Shown: piece after piece, positions 33,355 to 42,606 of the stretch
How positions within the stretch are numbered: the stretch's first letter is position 1
How the letters are laid out: each line of letters opens with the position of its first letter
Assembly: GCF_011927795.1 (NCBI RefSeq)
Contig: NZ_JAATJJ010000001.1
Span: forward strand, 682,001-746,000
Source: Saonia flava
GTDB taxonomy: Bacteria > Bacteroidota > Bacteroidia > Flavobacteriales > Flavobacteriaceae
Direction of reading: 5' to 3'
Length of the DNA stretch: 64,000 bases
Position numbers and translations under genes: made by a program
The notes under the pieces: generated by a model
What the model was told of the DNA's origin: nothing
Seen by the model: only the letters and a program-made list of their open reading frames with translations
The model's database searches: none

Positions 33355-34728
33355 TTATGCCAATTTTAAAGGAATAAGCTTGTTCATCTTATAGTTTTCC
33401 TTTAGGAATTTTTTATTCAATTTTTTGTTGGATATCACCATTGCAGCTCCTAAAGCCGAGCCTAAGGGAGAAGCTGTGGTCCTAATGGTAAATTTCTTAA
33501 AATGAAGCCCCATTAGTTTTACAAAAATATCATTGTCCGTAAAACCACCATCAATGTATATTTTCTTTACAGCAGTATCTCCTATGGCTGTTTTTATCAT
33601 TTTAACTTGTAATTCCATTAACTCGATAATCAATTGATGATAGGCTTCTTCAAAAGTTATAAAGGGTTCCAAGTTTGTTTTCTGAAGTTGTTTTCTTTTT
33701 AAACGTATACCTTCAAACTTAAAATAAATGGAGGGTACTTTTATTAATTTAAGATAAATTGACAGGTCAAACTTTACAGTTTTGTGATAACCATATTTTT
33801 CACCAAAGTGCTCCCCTATTTTTTTTACTTGAATTTTGTACTCATTTCCCATAAAAAAACGAGTTGCCTTAATACGAGTGCCATCAATTCGCATATAATT
33901 TAGGCAATCATCAGCTATGTCTCTATCATTGAGCTTTTCATCATTAAATGGATTTAAGGCAATACTCCAAGTGCCTGTTGACAATAGTAAAAAAGGTTTG
34001 CTTTCCCCAAAAAAATAAGGTAAAAGTGCCGATGAGCTATCGTGCACCCCTACTCCAATCTTAATCCATTTTTGATTGTATATCATATTGATACTGGTCT
34101 GAGTAGACACAATAGCAGGAAATTTTTCATTTATTTTTTCAGCATAAACCCAATCGTGATAATCATTTTTTTCATAATTCCACAAGGCGGTGTGGCAACC
34201 AATACTTGTGTACTCACTTAAAGGAATACCTGTAAACAAATAAGAAATGTACTGTGGAAAATGCAATGAATACTTTATTTTTTTAAAAATATCTGGTTTG
34301 GATTTTTTTAACCAGTACAACTGCATTCCAGAATTTAACATGCCCGATTTTGGTGAACCTGTTTCCGAAGGAACGGAAGGATAAGTGCTATGAAACTCCT
34401 CATTGACCTCCTTTGGAATAGGCTTTAGGTAATTATATAAATGATTAAGCACATTGCCCTCCTTGTCCAAATGCACAAAGCTGGCCCCGTAAGTAGAGAA
34501 ATTTATTGCTTTTATATCGTAAGTTTCCGCACTTAGGATTCTATCGAACAATTCTTTTAACCAATGTTCCAGTGCAGGTAAGTTTTCTGTAGGGAACCCA
34601 TCTTCATCATTAATCTCTTCAAAATGAATGTATTCCCTATAGACTTCCTGAAATTTCGCATCGAAAAGAAAAAACTTTTTATTGGTCTTGCCTATGTCAA
34701 AAACAGCGGTAACCTTAATTTTCCCCAT
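33355..34728 (-). CDS. FGGY-family carbohydrate kinase, probable rhamnulokinase
   Basis: Phosphorylates a ketose, here probably L-rhamnulose to its 1-phosphate. The chain begins MGKIKVTAVFDIGKTNKKFF, the phosphate-1 loop of the FGGY/actin fold. Other features are INFSTYGASFVHLD, IGVGVHDSSSALLPYF, LLSTGTWSIALNPF (phosphate-2 region) and IYIDGGFTDNDIFVKLMG (adenosine site). The 457-residue length is normal. The rhamnulokinase assignment relies on its position between the rhamnose isomerase and lactate dehydrogenase genes; family members also act on xylulose or fuculose. It lies eight bases after the isomerase gene. Confidence 0.88.
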   Translation of the reverse strand: MGKIKVTAVFDIGKTNKKFFLFDAKFQEVYREYIHFEEINDEDGFPTENLPALEHWLKELFDRILSAETYDIKAINFSTYGASFVHLDKEGNVLNHLYNYLKPIPKEVNEEFHSTYPSVPSETGSPKSGMLNSGMQLYWLKKSKPDIFKKIKYSLHFPQYISYLFTGIPLSEYTSIGCHTALWNYEKNDYHDWVYAEKINEKFPAIVSTQTSINMIYNQKWIKIGVGVHDSSSALLPYFFGESKPFLLLSTGTWSIALNPFNDEKLNDRDIADDCLNYMRIDGTRIKATRFFMGNEYKIQVKKIGEHFGEKYGYHKTVKFDLSIYLKLIKVPSIYFKFEGIRLKRKQLQKTNLEPFITFEEAYHQLIIELMELQVKMIKTAIGDTAVKKIYIDGGFTDNDIFVKLMGLHFKKFTIRTTASPLGSALGAAMVISNKKLNKKFLKENYKMNKLIPLKLA

Positions 34729-34736
34729 ATCTTTTA

Positions 34737-36017
34737 TTATAATCCTGATGCTTTTGAGTTAGCTCCACGTTCATTAATTAGATTTTGACGAATGCCTAAA
34801 TTTCTATAGGCCTTAATTGGATTAATAGCTCCTCCTTGGATTAGGCGTGCTTCGGCTATTAAAGGTCTAACATCGGTTCTATATGCTCTCTGTAAAATCT
34901 CTTGGCATAACGTTACATCATTGTCCTTTTGAGCCTCTTTCAGCATTTTTTGGTCAATTAACAAGGCCTTGGCGTATGCCTCTTGGATAGCATCCAAAGA
35001 TTGGATTAAATCCTCCAAAGGGTCTTTTAAATTGTGGCTGGCATCTATCATCCAAGACAACTCCGGATTTTTCGGATTGTTTTCCATACCATAAACCAGC
35101 TCATTAAAAATAAGAAATAAGGCGTAAGGTTTTATGCTTCCCACGGTTAAATCATCATCACCATATTTGCTATCATTAAAATGAAATCCACCCAATTTAC
35201 CTTTGTACATAAGTGTTGCCACAATTTGCTCTATATTGGTATTGGGCAAATGATGCCCTAAATCCACAAGGGTAGTCGCTCTTTCTCCACAGGCATTGGC
35301 CAACATAAAAGACGTGCCCCAATCTTGTATGATTGTGCTATAAAAATTGGGCTCATAAGGTTTGTACTCTATCAGCATTTTCCAATCTTGTGGCAAAGAA
35401 GCATAGATTTTTTTTAGGCTACTTTCCGTATTTCCGAGTGACTCCTGAAAATTGTTTTGCCCTGGAAAAGATGCCCCATCGGCTAGCCATACGGTTAAGG
35501 CTTTGGAACCCAATTTCTTCCCAATATTAATCACATCAATATTATGGGCAGTAGCTTGTTCCCGCACAACAGAACTTCTATCTCCCAAAGAACCATATTT
35601 ATAACTTTCCTTTTGGTTTAGTTGGTCTTGAAATGTATTGGAATTAACAGCATCAAAAGTAATATCCAGTGAACTTGCCAATTCTGAAATTGCTTTATAG
35701 TCTTCTGGAACGTCCCATGGAATATGTAATGATACCGCCCCTGCAGTTTTAGTTAATGCATGTAAAACGCCCACATCCTCCAGTTTTTGTCCTAAAGTGG
35801 AAGGCTCTCCGTAATATGAAAATCTTGCAAAACGCGTACCTCCCGCTCCAAGCGCCCAGCTGGGAATTGCCACTTGAAATTGGGATAGTTTTTTTACCAC
35901 CTCATCAACTTCATGACCCTGATTGGTTAACTGAGCTCCCAAAAAATTATAATGATCTTGGTGGCTTTTTAAATCCCTCTTGTTAACTTCTTCTATCTGT
36001 TTTTTTTCTATTCTCAT
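34737..36017 (-). CDS. rhaI: L-rhamnose isomerase (RhaI-type TIM-barrel sugar isomerase)
   Basis: Metal-dependent isomerase converting L-rhamnose to L-rhamnulose. The frame opens at 36056, but ATG 36017 gives MRIEKKQIEEVNKRDLKSHQ, the better family-like start, and 426 residues. Visible are IPSWALGAGGTRFARF, LTVWLADGASFPGQNNF, MLIEYKPYEPNFYSTIIQDW (metal ligand Glu and substrate site), LVDLGHHLPNTNIEQI and GGFHFNDSKYGDDDL (His and Asp ligands). This is the RhaI type distinct from E. coli RhaA in sequence. The gene is followed eight bases later by the kinase. Confidence in rhamnose specificity comes from both sequence type and operon. Confidence 0.9.
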   Translation of the reverse strand: MRIEKKQIEEVNKRDLKSHQDHYNFLGAQLTNQGHEVDEVVKKLSQFQVAIPSWALGAGGTRFARFSYYGEPSTLGQKLEDVGVLHALTKTAGAVSLHIPWDVPEDYKAISELASSLDITFDAVNSNTFQDQLNQKESYKYGSLGDRSSVVREQATAHNIDVINIGKKLGSKALTVWLADGASFPGQNNFQESLGNTESSLKKIYASLPQDWKMLIEYKPYEPNFYSTIIQDWGTSFMLANACGERATTLVDLGHHLPNTNIEQIVATLMYKGKLGGFHFNDSKYGDDDLTVGSIKPYALFLIFNELVYGMENNPKNPELSWMIDASHNLKDPLEDLIQSLDAIQEAYAKALLIDQKMLKEAQKDNDVTLCQEILQRAYRTDVRPLIAEARLIQGGAINPIKAYRNLGIRQNLINERGANSKASGL

Positions 36018-36102
36018 TAATATAATAACTGTTGAAGTTAAAAAAACCTTCCCCAATATTCGCTATTATGTATCAAGGAAGGCAAATTAAAATAACTTAA
36101 AA

Positions 36103-38202
36103 CTAGCGTAAAAAGGCGTTGGGCATTCCCCCATCGACATTTATCGTATTCCCCGTAGATTTATCTAAAATGGCCACCAAGGAAAACACTCCATTGGCAA
36201 TATCTGCTGGGTATATTATTTCATTCAGTAAATTTCTCTTGGCATAATGTGTCGGCAATTCTTCTACTGTAATTCCATAAGCCTTTGCCCTTCCTTCTGC
36301 CCAATCACCTTCCCAAATTTTACTACCTACAATAACACCATCTGGGTTTACGGTATTCACCCTAATTTTATCTTTTCCCAATTCAGCGGCCAATAGTCTT
36401 GTCATGTGCTGTTGAGCTGCTTTTGCTGTTCCATAGGCAATATTGTTTGGCCCCGAAACCAATCCATTTTTACTGGCAATGTGGATTATATCTCCTCCTA
36501 ATTTTTGCTTTCTAAGAATGGAAACCGCCTGTTTTGCCAATTCAAATTGCCCTTTCACCAATACATTTTGAAGTATATCCCAATCCCTTTCTGTAGTTTC
36601 CTCCAAAGGTTTGGAAATGGCCAACCCGGCACTATGCACAACAATATCAACGCCTCCGAATTCCAAACATGCATGTTTATATGCATCGATAATCGACTCC
36701 GTTTTTGTTACATCACAAACGGTATAACTGGCGATATCGGCAGAATAAGTATTAAACGCTTTCAACAAGCTATCTTCGGCAATATCGGCCAACACCACAT
36801 TGGCACCTTCAGCAGCCAATTTATCAGCTATAGCCTTACCAATTCCTCCACCGGCTCCAGTTATTAAGGCCACTTTTCTGGATAGTGGCTTTTCTTTGGG
36901 CTGACGTTGAAGCTTTGCTTCTTCCAACAACCAATATTCAATATCAAAAGCTTCTTGTCTAGGTAAAGAGGTATACTCTGTAATTGCCTCTGCCCCTCTC
37001 ATTACATTGATGGCATTGATATAAAATTCGCTTGCCACTCGTGCAGTTTGTTTGTTTTTTGCAAAAGAAAACATACCCACACCAGGATAAAGAATTATAA
37101 CAGGGTTAGCATCCCTAATTGCAGGACTGTTGTTCTTCTTGCAGTTTTCGTAATATTCTCTATACTCTTTTCTGTACTGATCAAAAGCTGGATTAAGTTT
37201 CTTTAAAACAGCTTCTGTATTGGTAACATCCTCCGAAGTGTCCATATCTAATACCAAAGGTTGAATTTTTGTTCTCAAAAAATGGTCAGGGCAAGATGTA
37301 CCCATTGGGGCAAGACGCTCAAGGTCATTACTGTTAATATATTCCATAACAATTTCGGTATCCGAAAAATGGCCTATCATTCTAGCTTCTGAAGAACATA
37401 ATCCTCTAAGTAAGGGCATTAGTTGCGAAGCTTTTTCTTTGCGCTCATCAATGGAAAGTGATTTTACTTTTTGCCCTCCAAAAACTGTTCCTTGCTCCTT
37501 AATTTTCTTCTCAATGTATTCAGAGGCCGTTTCAATGACCTCTAAACTATTTATATAACATTCATAAGAAGTGTCCCCCCAAGTGAATAAACCGTGACTG
37601 CCCAATACAATTCCACGAATTCCCGGATTGTCATTTAGACATTTTTCCAATTGCAACCCTAAATCAAAACCAGGTCGTTGCCAAGGAACCCAGCCCATTG
37701 TATCACCCCAAATCTCTTTGGTTACTTTTTCACTGTCTTTTGCAGCTGCAACCGCTATCAATGCGTCTGGGTGCAAATGGTCGATATGTTTAAATGGTAA
37801 CAACCCGTGCAATGGTGTATCTATAGATGGGGCTTTACTATCCAAATCGTAAATACAATGGTTAAAAAGGCCTACCATTCGGTCTTCATCTGCCAAACCA
37901 CCGTAAACATTCTTTAAGTTACGAAGCCTTTCCGTATACAGCCCCGCAATACCTGCCTTAGTCAATGTGCCAATATCTCCCCCAGAACCTTTTATCCACA
38001 TAACCTCTGCCTCTTCATTAGTAAGAGGGTCCTTTTCTATGGTCTTACAACTGGTATTACCTCCACCATAGTTAGTTACTCTCAAGTCGGCTCCCAATAT
38101 GTTGGAACGATATAAAAATAAGGCAACTTGGTCATCACCAAGTTCAAGTGCTATTTTTTCGTCCCATAGATAATTTACGTGGCTAAAAATTTTAACTCCC
38201 AT
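36103..38202 (-). CDS. Bifunctional rhamnulose-1-phosphate aldolase / short-chain (lactaldehyde) dehydrogenase
   Basis: Fusion of two enzymes. Residues 1 to about 400 are a class II (zinc) aldolase: VTNYGGGNTSCKT, HIDHLHPDALIAVAA with His142 and His144, and VLGSHGLFTWGD with His203. Residues about 440-699 are a short-chain dehydrogenase with the nucleotide motif TGAGGGIG at 448-455, HIASKNGLVSGPNNIAYGTA for the active-site Ser/Tyr/Lys, and VNVDGGM-like end. The aldolase splits L-rhamnulose-1-phosphate to DHAP and L-lactaldehyde, and the dehydrogenase would oxidise lactaldehyde to L-lactate, as in RhaEW-type proteins. It is the first gene of the leftward rhamnose operon, with a candidate operator just upstream. 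Confidence 0.92.
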   Translation of the reverse strand: MGVKIFSHVNYLWDEKIALELGDDQVALFLYRSNILGADLRVTNYGGGNTSCKTIEKDPLTNEEAEVMWIKGSGGDIGTLTKAGIAGLYTERLRNLKNVYGGLADEDRMVGLFNHCIYDLDSKAPSIDTPLHGLLPFKHIDHLHPDALIAVAAAKDSEKVTKEIWGDTMGWVPWQRPGFDLGLQLEKCLNDNPGIRGIVLGSHGLFTWGDTSYECYINSLEVIETASEYIEKKIKEQGTVFGGQKVKSLSIDERKEKASQLMPLLRGLCSSEARMIGHFSDTEIVMEYINSNDLERLAPMGTSCPDHFLRTKIQPLVLDMDTSEDVTNTEAVLKKLNPAFDQYRKEYREYYENCKKNNSPAIRDANPVIILYPGVGMFSFAKNKQTARVASEFYINAINVMRGAEAITEYTSLPRQEAFDIEYWLLEEAKLQRQPKEKPLSRKVALITGAGGGIGKAIADKLAAEGANVVLADIAEDSLLKAFNTYSADIASYTVCDVTKTESIIDAYKHACLEFGGVDIVVHSAGLAISKPLEETTERDWDILQNVLVKGQFELAKQAVSILRKQKLGGDIIHIASKNGLVSGPNNIAYGTAKAAQQHMTRLLAAELGKDKIRVNTVNPDGVIVGSKIWEGDWAEGRAKAYGITVEELPTHYAKRNLLNEIIYPADIANGVFSLVAILDKSTGNTINVDGGMPNAFLR

Positions 38203-38241
38203 TCAGTTTATTTTTTTATAATTGCAGTAAAAGTAGAAAAG

Positions 38242-38269
38242 CAAAATCTATTAAGTGTTCTGTACTGTT
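38242..38269 (-). promoter_or_regulatory. Promoter and operator of the rhamnose catabolic operon
   Basis: On the minus strand AACAGTACAGAAC (38269-38257) is followed by TAGATTTTG (38250-38242), close to a TAnnTTTG -7 element with one extra base. The 13-base core is identical to the first 13 bases of the SusC-upstream site. A bound regulator would sit between the -33 and -7 positions, consistent with repression. The GntR-type regulator is the divergent neighbour, so it may also be autoregulated. Confidence 0.6.
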
Positions 38270-38295
38270 AAGTAATTTAAGATAAAATTAATGAA

Positions 38296-39318
38296 ATGTT
38301 GAAACTCATTGTAATAAAAGAAGAATCTAAAGTACCTAAGTATAAACAGATTATTGATTCAATCTTATCGGCAATTGAAAATGGGAAAATTAAACTAGAT
38401 GACAGATTACCTTCCGTTAATGATCTTTTAATCGAGTTTGATATTTCCAGAGATACAGTGGTAAAGGCATATAACCATTTAAAGAAAAACAAAATTATAG
38501 ATTCAATTCCTGGCAAAGGTTTTTACGTAATTAAAGACCAGCTGGCAATTAAGGCAAAAGTATTTCTCTTGTTTAACAAACTAAGTCCCCACAAAAAAAT
38601 TATATATGATTCCTTTGCAACAACTCTTGGTGATAATGCAACTGTAGATTTTTTTATTTATGAAAATAACTATAGACATTTTAAGGATTTAATTATGGAG
38701 TCCAAGAAAAGGGTATATACACATTACGTAATTATTTGTCATTTTGAGGAAGGTGGTGATGATGTCCTTAATTTTGTAAAAAAAGAAATACCATTAGAAA
38801 AATTAATAGTATTGGATAAAAAACTTGATGGTTTAGCTGGTAAGGTTTCTAGTGTCTATCAAGACTTCGAAAATGATATATATTCTGCTTTAGTACAATT
38901 AAACTCTAAGCTTAAAAAATACAACCATATTAAATTACTTCTCCGCAAAAAAACATACCACCCAGTAGAAATAAAAAATGGTTTCTTTAAATTTTGTGGT
39001 CAATTTGCATATGATTTTGGGATTATTGAAGAAATCGAAAACAGTAAAATTGATAAAGGAACTGTTTATATAAATCTTAAAGAAAGTGATTTAGTTGTAC
39101 TCATTAAGAAAATTAAAGAGTCTAAACTTTCACTTGGGAAAGATATCGGCATTATTTCCTATAATGAAACACCCCTCAAAGAAGTTTTGTTAGACGGTAT
39201 TACTGTTATTTCCACTGACTTTGAAAATTTAGGCAGAAAAGCCGCTGAAATCATACTAAACAATCAGTTTTTACATATTGATAACCCGTTCCATGTTATT
39301 CCTAGAAACTCATTGTAA
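38296..39318 (+). CDS. GntR-type transcriptional regulator with periplasmic-binding-protein-like sensor domain
   Basis: DNA-binding protein, probable rhamnose-responsive regulator. Residues about 13-80 are a GntR winged helix: PKYKQIIDSILSAIENGKIK, LPSVNDLLIEFDISRDTVVK and the wing IPGKGFYVI. Residues about 85-340 resemble a LacI-type sugar-binding domain, ending LGRKAAEIILNN and a FHVIPRNSL tail. No signal peptide. It is encoded divergently to the rhamnose operon and upstream of SusC; candidate operators lie on both sides of the gene. Ligand is inferred to be L-rhamnose or rhamnulose from context. This architecture is used for sugar regulators in Bacteroidetes. Confidence 0.88.
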   Translation: MLKLIVIKEESKVPKYKQIIDSILSAIENGKIKLDDRLPSVNDLLIEFDISRDTVVKAYNHLKKNKIIDSIPGKGFYVIKDQLAIKAKVFLLFNKLSPHKKIIYDSFATTLGDNATVDFFIYENNYRHFKDLIMESKKRVYTHYVIICHFEEGGDDVLNFVKKEIPLEKLIVLDKKLDGLAGKVSSVYQDFENDIYSALVQLNSKLKKYNHIKLLLRKKTYHPVEIKNGFFKFCGQFAYDFGIIEEIENSKIDKGTVYINLKESDLVVLIKKIKESKLSLGKDIGIISYNETPLKEVLLDGITVISTDFENLGRKAAEIILNNQFLHIDNPFHVIPRNSL

Positions 39319-39355
39319 ATCAATTAATTATCTCTTGTCTATTAATTAGGTTCAG

Positions 39356-39377
39356 AACAGTACAGAACGGAATAGTT
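39356..39377 (+). promoter_or_regulatory. Candidate operator upstream of SusC
   Basis: AACAGTACAGAACGG followed by AATAGTT. It matches 38257-38269 (opposite strand) exactly over 13 bases and the GH78-upstream site 19332-19353 at 19 of 22. Within it AGAAC-6-GTTCT forms a short inverted repeat together with the next two bases. It lies 119 bases before the SusC ATG. Confidence 0.65.
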
Positions 39378-39441
39378 CTCCCCTAACATTAGTTTAACAT
39401 TGTATTGAACAATTGCCACTAAGGCTTGTTCATTACCCATG

Positions 39442-39462
39442 ACAATCTGATTTTTAGATTGT
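39442..39462 (+). other. Hairpin in the SusC leader
   Basis: Perfect 7-bp stem ACAATCT / AGATTGT around a GATTTTT loop, 34 bases before the SusC start codon. It is not followed by a T run, so it is not a typical terminator. It may stabilise the leader or be chance. Confidence 0.35.
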
Positions 39463-39496
39463 TACTACTAATTTAATTAACTTTTAAAATAAACTA

Positions 39497-42400
39497 ATGA
39501 GAACTAAAAAAACTTTAATGTTACCGTTTCTCTTATTGTTGTTTTTTTGCATCATCACTACCCAAGCTCAGCAAAATATAACAATTAGCGGAACTATTAC
39601 GGATGCAGAAAGTGGGGAGCCACTACCTGGAGTTACAGTCATAGTACAGGGAACTACCAATGGCACCAGTGCTGACTTTGATGGAAATTATTCCATATCA
39701 ACTTCATCCAATGCTACTTTGGTGTTTTCTTATGTAGGTTATGGAACACAAAACATTTCGATTAATGGAAGAACTCAAATCAATGTCAATCTATCTGTTG
39801 ACAGCCAGCAGTTAGATGAAGTTGTAATTGTGGGATATGGTACTCAGACCAGTAGAAAGGTTACGGGTTCGGTTCAGCAAATAGATTCTGAAGAACTTGC
39901 TGATATTCCCGTTCCACAAGTTACGCAGAAGCTCCAAGGTCGATTGGTTGGGGTTCAAATAAACCAAACAACGGGAAAACCCGGCGAGGGCATGCAAGTT
40001 CGTGTAAGGGGTCAGGCATCTATTTTGGCAGGTAGCGACCCGTTGTATGTTGTTGATGGATTTCCGATTGTAGGTGATATAAGTACTATAAATCCTGATG
40101 AAATTGAAAGTATAAGCGTTTTAAAAGATGCAGCATCGACCTCTCTTTATGGTTCAAGAGCGGCAAATGGTGTTGTGTTGATTACTACTAAATCAGGAAA
40201 ATCTGGACAGGCAGGATTATCCTTTAGCTATTATGCAGGTATTCAGGCAGTACCCCAAAAAGGGCGTCCAGATATGATGAATGGTACCGAGTTTGCTCAA
40301 TTTAGAAAAGAATCTTTTGAAGATTTGGGGCAACCAGTTCCTGAACCCTTTCAGAACCCTGAACAGTATGGTGAGGGATATAATTGGTATGATGCAATGC
40401 TCAGGAATGCTCCTATGCAAAGCTATAATCTAAATTGGAATTCTAGTACAGAAAAATCATCTGTTGCCATTGTAGCAGGATTTTTTAACCAAGAAGGTGT
40501 GATGATTAATTCTGATTTTAAAAGATATTCTTTACGAGCAAATTCTAATTTTAAGTTAAGTGATAATCTTAATCTTGGTATTTCAGTAGCACCGTCTTAT
40601 TCTATAGATAATATACCTAGTTCCGATGGTGCTTTTTACGCCACTAATGTTGATGCGGCCATACCTGGAGGTTTAATTACAAACGCTTTGCAAACATGGC
40701 CAATTCTTCCCTTTAAGAATAATGATGGAACATATCCTTTATCGGCTTGGATACCAGGTATTAGTGCTTTTCCAACCCCAAACTGGGTATATGCTGCACA
40801 AGAGATTACCAATGAAACCAAAGAAACAAGAGTCTTAGGGAATCTGTTTATAGAATATCAACCTATTGACGGGTTGCGACTGAAAAGTACATTAAACGGT
40901 GACATGGGAAACACCTCTTTTTTTAATTTTAGTCCATCAAATGTGTCAACTACTTTTGCTGCGTTGCCTCCAACAATTGCAACATCTATTAGAAGAGAAA
41001 GCAAATATGTTAGTTGGCTAAATGAAAATACGGTAAACTATTCTAAATCATTTGGTGATCATAGTATTGCCGTACTAGGGGGAATCTCTTTTCAAAAATT
41101 TAATGCCGATAATTCTCAAATTTATCTTTCCAATTTCCCAGATGATCGTATTAGAACCATTCAGTCTGCCTTGAACATAGATCGGACACGATCTTTTAAC
41201 AATATTAATGAATGGAGCTTAACATCATTTTTCTCAAGACTTAATTATGATTATAAGGGAAAATATCTTTTTTCCGCTTCATTAAGGCGAGATGGTTCAT
41301 CAAGATTTGGTTCAAATAATCGTTGGGGTAATTTTCCGTCAGCTTCTGTTGGATGGGTGTTTTCAGATGAGTCTTTTTTGGAAGATTCAAAATTCATGAG
41401 TTTTGGAAAAATACGAGCCAGTTATGGAATCATTGGAAATAACAATATTGGTAATTATACCCAATATGCTTTAGTCGATAATTCTTTGAACGCGGTTTTT
41501 GGTAATTCGATTGCGAGCGGGGCAGCGATAACCACCTTTGGCAATTCCAATTTGGGCTGGGAACGTACCAAGCAGATGGACATTGGTCTGGACCTTCGAT
41601 TGTTCAATGACAGAGTAGAATTCATTTATGATTATTATAAAAAGAACACAACGGATCTTTTGTTCAATGTTTCCGTGCCTCAGGAATCTGGTTTTGAAGA
41701 TTTTAATGATAATGTAGGTGAATTGGAATTTTGGGGTCATGAATTTGCCCTTATAAGTCGCAATGTAGCAAATGACAATTTTACTTGGACTTCTAACTTC
41801 AATATTGCCTTTAATAGGAACAAGGTGGTGTCTTTGGCAGAAGGAGTGGATAGAATTTTTTCTGGAGGAGCTTACGGCAGTATAACTCGCCCAGGTGAAC
41901 CTTTGGGACAGTTTTGGGGATTGATTCATGATGGTGTCTATGACAACCAGCAAGAGTTTGATTCTTCTCCTAAAGCTGTTGAATCTGAGGTTGGTACGAT
42001 TAAGTTTGTGGATACCAATGGGGATGGAGTAATTACCAATGGAACAGAAAATGATGATAGAACAGTGATAGGTAATCCATTTCCGGACTACATATTTGGT
42101 CTTACCAATGATTTTAGATACAAAAATTGGGATGCAAGTATTGTCATTTCTGGATCGATAGGTAATGATATAGCCGTAACAAATGATCAAGGAACTACCA
42201 ATTTGGATGGTCCGTTCAATGTTCTCAGGGAGATTGAAGATAGGTGGAGATCTCCTGAAAATCCTGGAAGTGGTAGATACGGAAAGACTACTAGCGCAAC
42301 TTTTATGGAGCGAGACTGGTTCAGCTCCAGATTTATTGAAGACGGTAGTTATTTGACAGTAAAGAATATAACACTAGGGTATTCTTTACCATTAAATAAA

Positions 42401-42595
42401 AAATCATTCCTAAAAGCAGCTCGACTTTATGGTTCGGTTCAGCAAGCTTTTGTTTTTACTGGCTATAGGGGTGCGAATCCTGAAATTAGTACTACAACCC
42501 AGGGAGAACAGGCAACTGCCTTAGCTCTAGGTTTTGATTGGGGAGCCTACCCTGTTCCAAGAACATTCACTTTTGGTTTTAATCTTACATTTTAA
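39497..42595 (+). CDS. SusC/RagA family TonB-linked outer membrane protein
   Basis: Outer-membrane transporter for oligosaccharides, working with the SusD protein that follows. Signal peptide MRTKKTLMLPFLLLLFFCII ending TTQAQ. Residues about 27-115 are the CarboxypepD_reg-like domain (ITISGTITDAESGEPLPGVT). The SusC signature LDEVVIVGYGTQ precedes the plug, which includes GRLVGVQINQTTGKPGEGMQ, VRVRGQASIL, DPLYVVDGFPI and LKDAASTSLYGSRAANGVVL. The barrel ends in FTFGFNLTF. The length, 1032 residues, is normal. The candidate operator and a hairpin lie in the leader. Likely cargo is a rhamnose-containing oligosaccharide or glycoside. Confidence 0.96.
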   Translation: MRTKKTLMLPFLLLLFFCIITTQAQQNITISGTITDAESGEPLPGVTVIVQGTTNGTSADFDGNYSISTSSNATLVFSYVGYGTQNISINGRTQINVNLSVDSQQLDEVVIVGYGTQTSRKVTGSVQQIDSEELADIPVPQVTQKLQGRLVGVQINQTTGKPGEGMQVRVRGQASILAGSDPLYVVDGFPIVGDISTINPDEIESISVLKDAASTSLYGSRAANGVVLITTKSGKSGQAGLSFSYYAGIQAVPQKGRPDMMNGTEFAQFRKESFEDLGQPVPEPFQNPEQYGEGYNWYDAMLRNAPMQSYNLNWNSSTEKSSVAIVAGFFNQEGVMINSDFKRYSLRANSNFKLSDNLNLGISVAPSYSIDNIPSSDGAFYATNVDAAIPGGLITNALQTWPILPFKNNDGTYPLSAWIPGISAFPTPNWVYAAQEITNETKETRVLGNLFIEYQPIDGLRLKSTLNGDMGNTSFFNFSPSNVSTTFAALPPTIATSIRRESKYVSWLNENTVNYSKSFGDHSIAVLGGISFQKFNADNSQIYLSNFPDDRIRTIQSALNIDRTRSFNNINEWSLTSFFSRLNYDYKGKYLFSASLRRDGSSRFGSNNRWGNFPSASVGWVFSDESFLEDSKFMSFGKIRASYGIIGNNNIGNYTQYALVDNSLNAVFGNSIASGAAITTFGNSNLGWERTKQMDIGLDLRLFNDRVEFIYDYYKKNTTDLLFNVSVPQESGFEDFNDNVGELEFWGHEFALISRNVANDNFTWTSNFNIAFNRNKVVSLAEGVDRIFSGGAYGSITRPGEPLGQFWGLIHDGVYDNQQEFDSSPKAVESEVGTIKFVDTNGDGVITNGTENDDRTVIGNPFPDYIFGLTNDFRYKNWDASIVISGSIGNDIAVTNDQGTTNLDGPFNVLREIEDRWRSPENPGSGRYGKTTSATFMERDWFSSRFIEDGSYLTVKNITLGYSLPLNKKSFLKAARLYGSVQQAFVFTGYRGANPEISTTTQGEQATALALGFDWGAYPVPRTFTFGFNLTF

Positions 42596-42606
42596 AAAAA
42601 ACGGTC

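Noticed and set aside
41471-42190. Long open frame of 239 codons on the minus strand
   Set aside because: It lies wholly inside SusC on the opposite strand and its translation has no recognisable domain or signal; it is a shadow frame.
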